Positions 12,203 to 12,398 of a stretch of 12,398 bases of DNA are shown one piece after another. Within the stretch, counting starts at the first letter, position 1, and the number at the start of each line of letters is the position of its first letter. The stretch is from assembly GCA_026416655.1 (NCBI GenBank), contig JAOAES010000068.1:1-12398 (forward strand), in the 5' to 3' direction. Both the position numbers and the translations under genes were made by a program. Under the pieces are notes generated by a model that saw nothing but the letters and a program-made list of their open reading frames with translations, did no database searches and was not told the origin of the DNA. This stretch comes from Fimbriimonadales bacterium. GTDB lineage: Bacteria > Armatimonadota > Fimbriimonadia > Fimbriimonadales > GBS-DC.

Positions 12203-12398
12203 TGGACTCTTTCGCTCGCTGCCACAACGCCTCCCACTCCTCCGCGCTCAGGCTCTCCAGCGGGCGGTTTTGACGCGCCGCCTCTGCCTCCATCCACTGG
12301 AACCGGTGCGTGAAGCGGTCGACCATCGTACGCAGAGCGTCCTCCGCGTCCACCTTCGCGTGGCGGGCGATATTGACCACCGTGAACAGCAGATCACC
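12192..12398 (-). CDS. mazG: Nucleoside triphosphate pyrophosphohydrolase MazG, C-terminal end (cut by window edge)
   Basis: The last 68 codons of a gene that enters from beyond 12398 and stops with TGA at 12192-12194. The first residues GDLLFTVVNIARH match the conserved MazG strip GDLLFxxVNxARH, and the tail FQWMEAEAARQNRPLESLSAEEWEALWQRAKES is typical of the C-terminal end of MazG. MazG hydrolyses noncanonical or excess NTPs to NMP and pyrophosphate in the cytoplasm. It lies upstream of secA in the same direction, 114 bp from the chosen secA start. Identity is well supported despite the short length. Confidence 0.88.
   Translation of the reverse strand, partial: GDLLFTVVNIARHAKVDAEDALRTMVDRFTHRFQWMEAEAARQNRPLESLSAEEWEALWQRAKESSGG

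Overview
The window looks like a dense piece of a moderately GC-rich bacterial chromosome. It carries core housekeeping genes (argS, secA, mazG, a tRNA-Leu gene) and no transposase, phage gene or CRISPR array. Genes lie close together, upstream regions are short, and several promoters sit only a few bases from the start of the gene. The closest lineage cannot be fixed without a search. The SecA insertions, the ECF sigma factors and the short palindromic intergenic repeats make me suspect an Armatimonadota-like or other deep-branching, possibly thermophilic bacterium; this is inference and weak.

Left part (1-4599), all on the minus strand. Position 1 cuts argS (arginyl-tRNA synthetase), leaving its N-terminal 239 residues. 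Upstream of argS lie rraB (RNase E inhibitor family), an ECF sigma factor, a large polytopic membrane protein of GT-C glycosyltransferase type, and an iron-dependent alcohol dehydrogenase. The dehydrogenase, membrane protein and sigma factor genes are 4 and 13 bp apart and read as one operon in that order. rraB and argS appear to have their own promoters.

Middle part (4690-7246), minus strand. A signal-peptide protein with two related jelly-roll-like carbohydrate-binding-type domains is followed after 30 bp by a second ECF sigma factor, its zinc-finger anti-sigma factor and a small polytopic membrane protein. The last three are joined by two ATGA start/stop overlaps. A perfect inverted repeat lies just before the sigma gene.

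Right part. A tRNA-Leu(UAA) gene (minus) and a secreted YHS-domain protein gene (plus) diverge from a compact promoter region. The secreted protein has two YHS metal-binding domains joined by a linker with three Cys-Cys pairs and is the most unusual protein here. Next on the plus strand is a divergent sigma-70-like protein without a partner anti-sigma factor. It overlaps tail-to-tail with secA (minus), which has a large insertion in its second ATPase domain. Upstream of secA are several nested palindromes and the end of mazG, cut by the window edge.

Themes: three sigma-type regulators in about 8 kb; five likely promoters sharing GG directly before the -10 box and lacking a clear -35 box; and several palindromic intergenic elements, one of them a 19-bp sequence present twice in opposite orientation.
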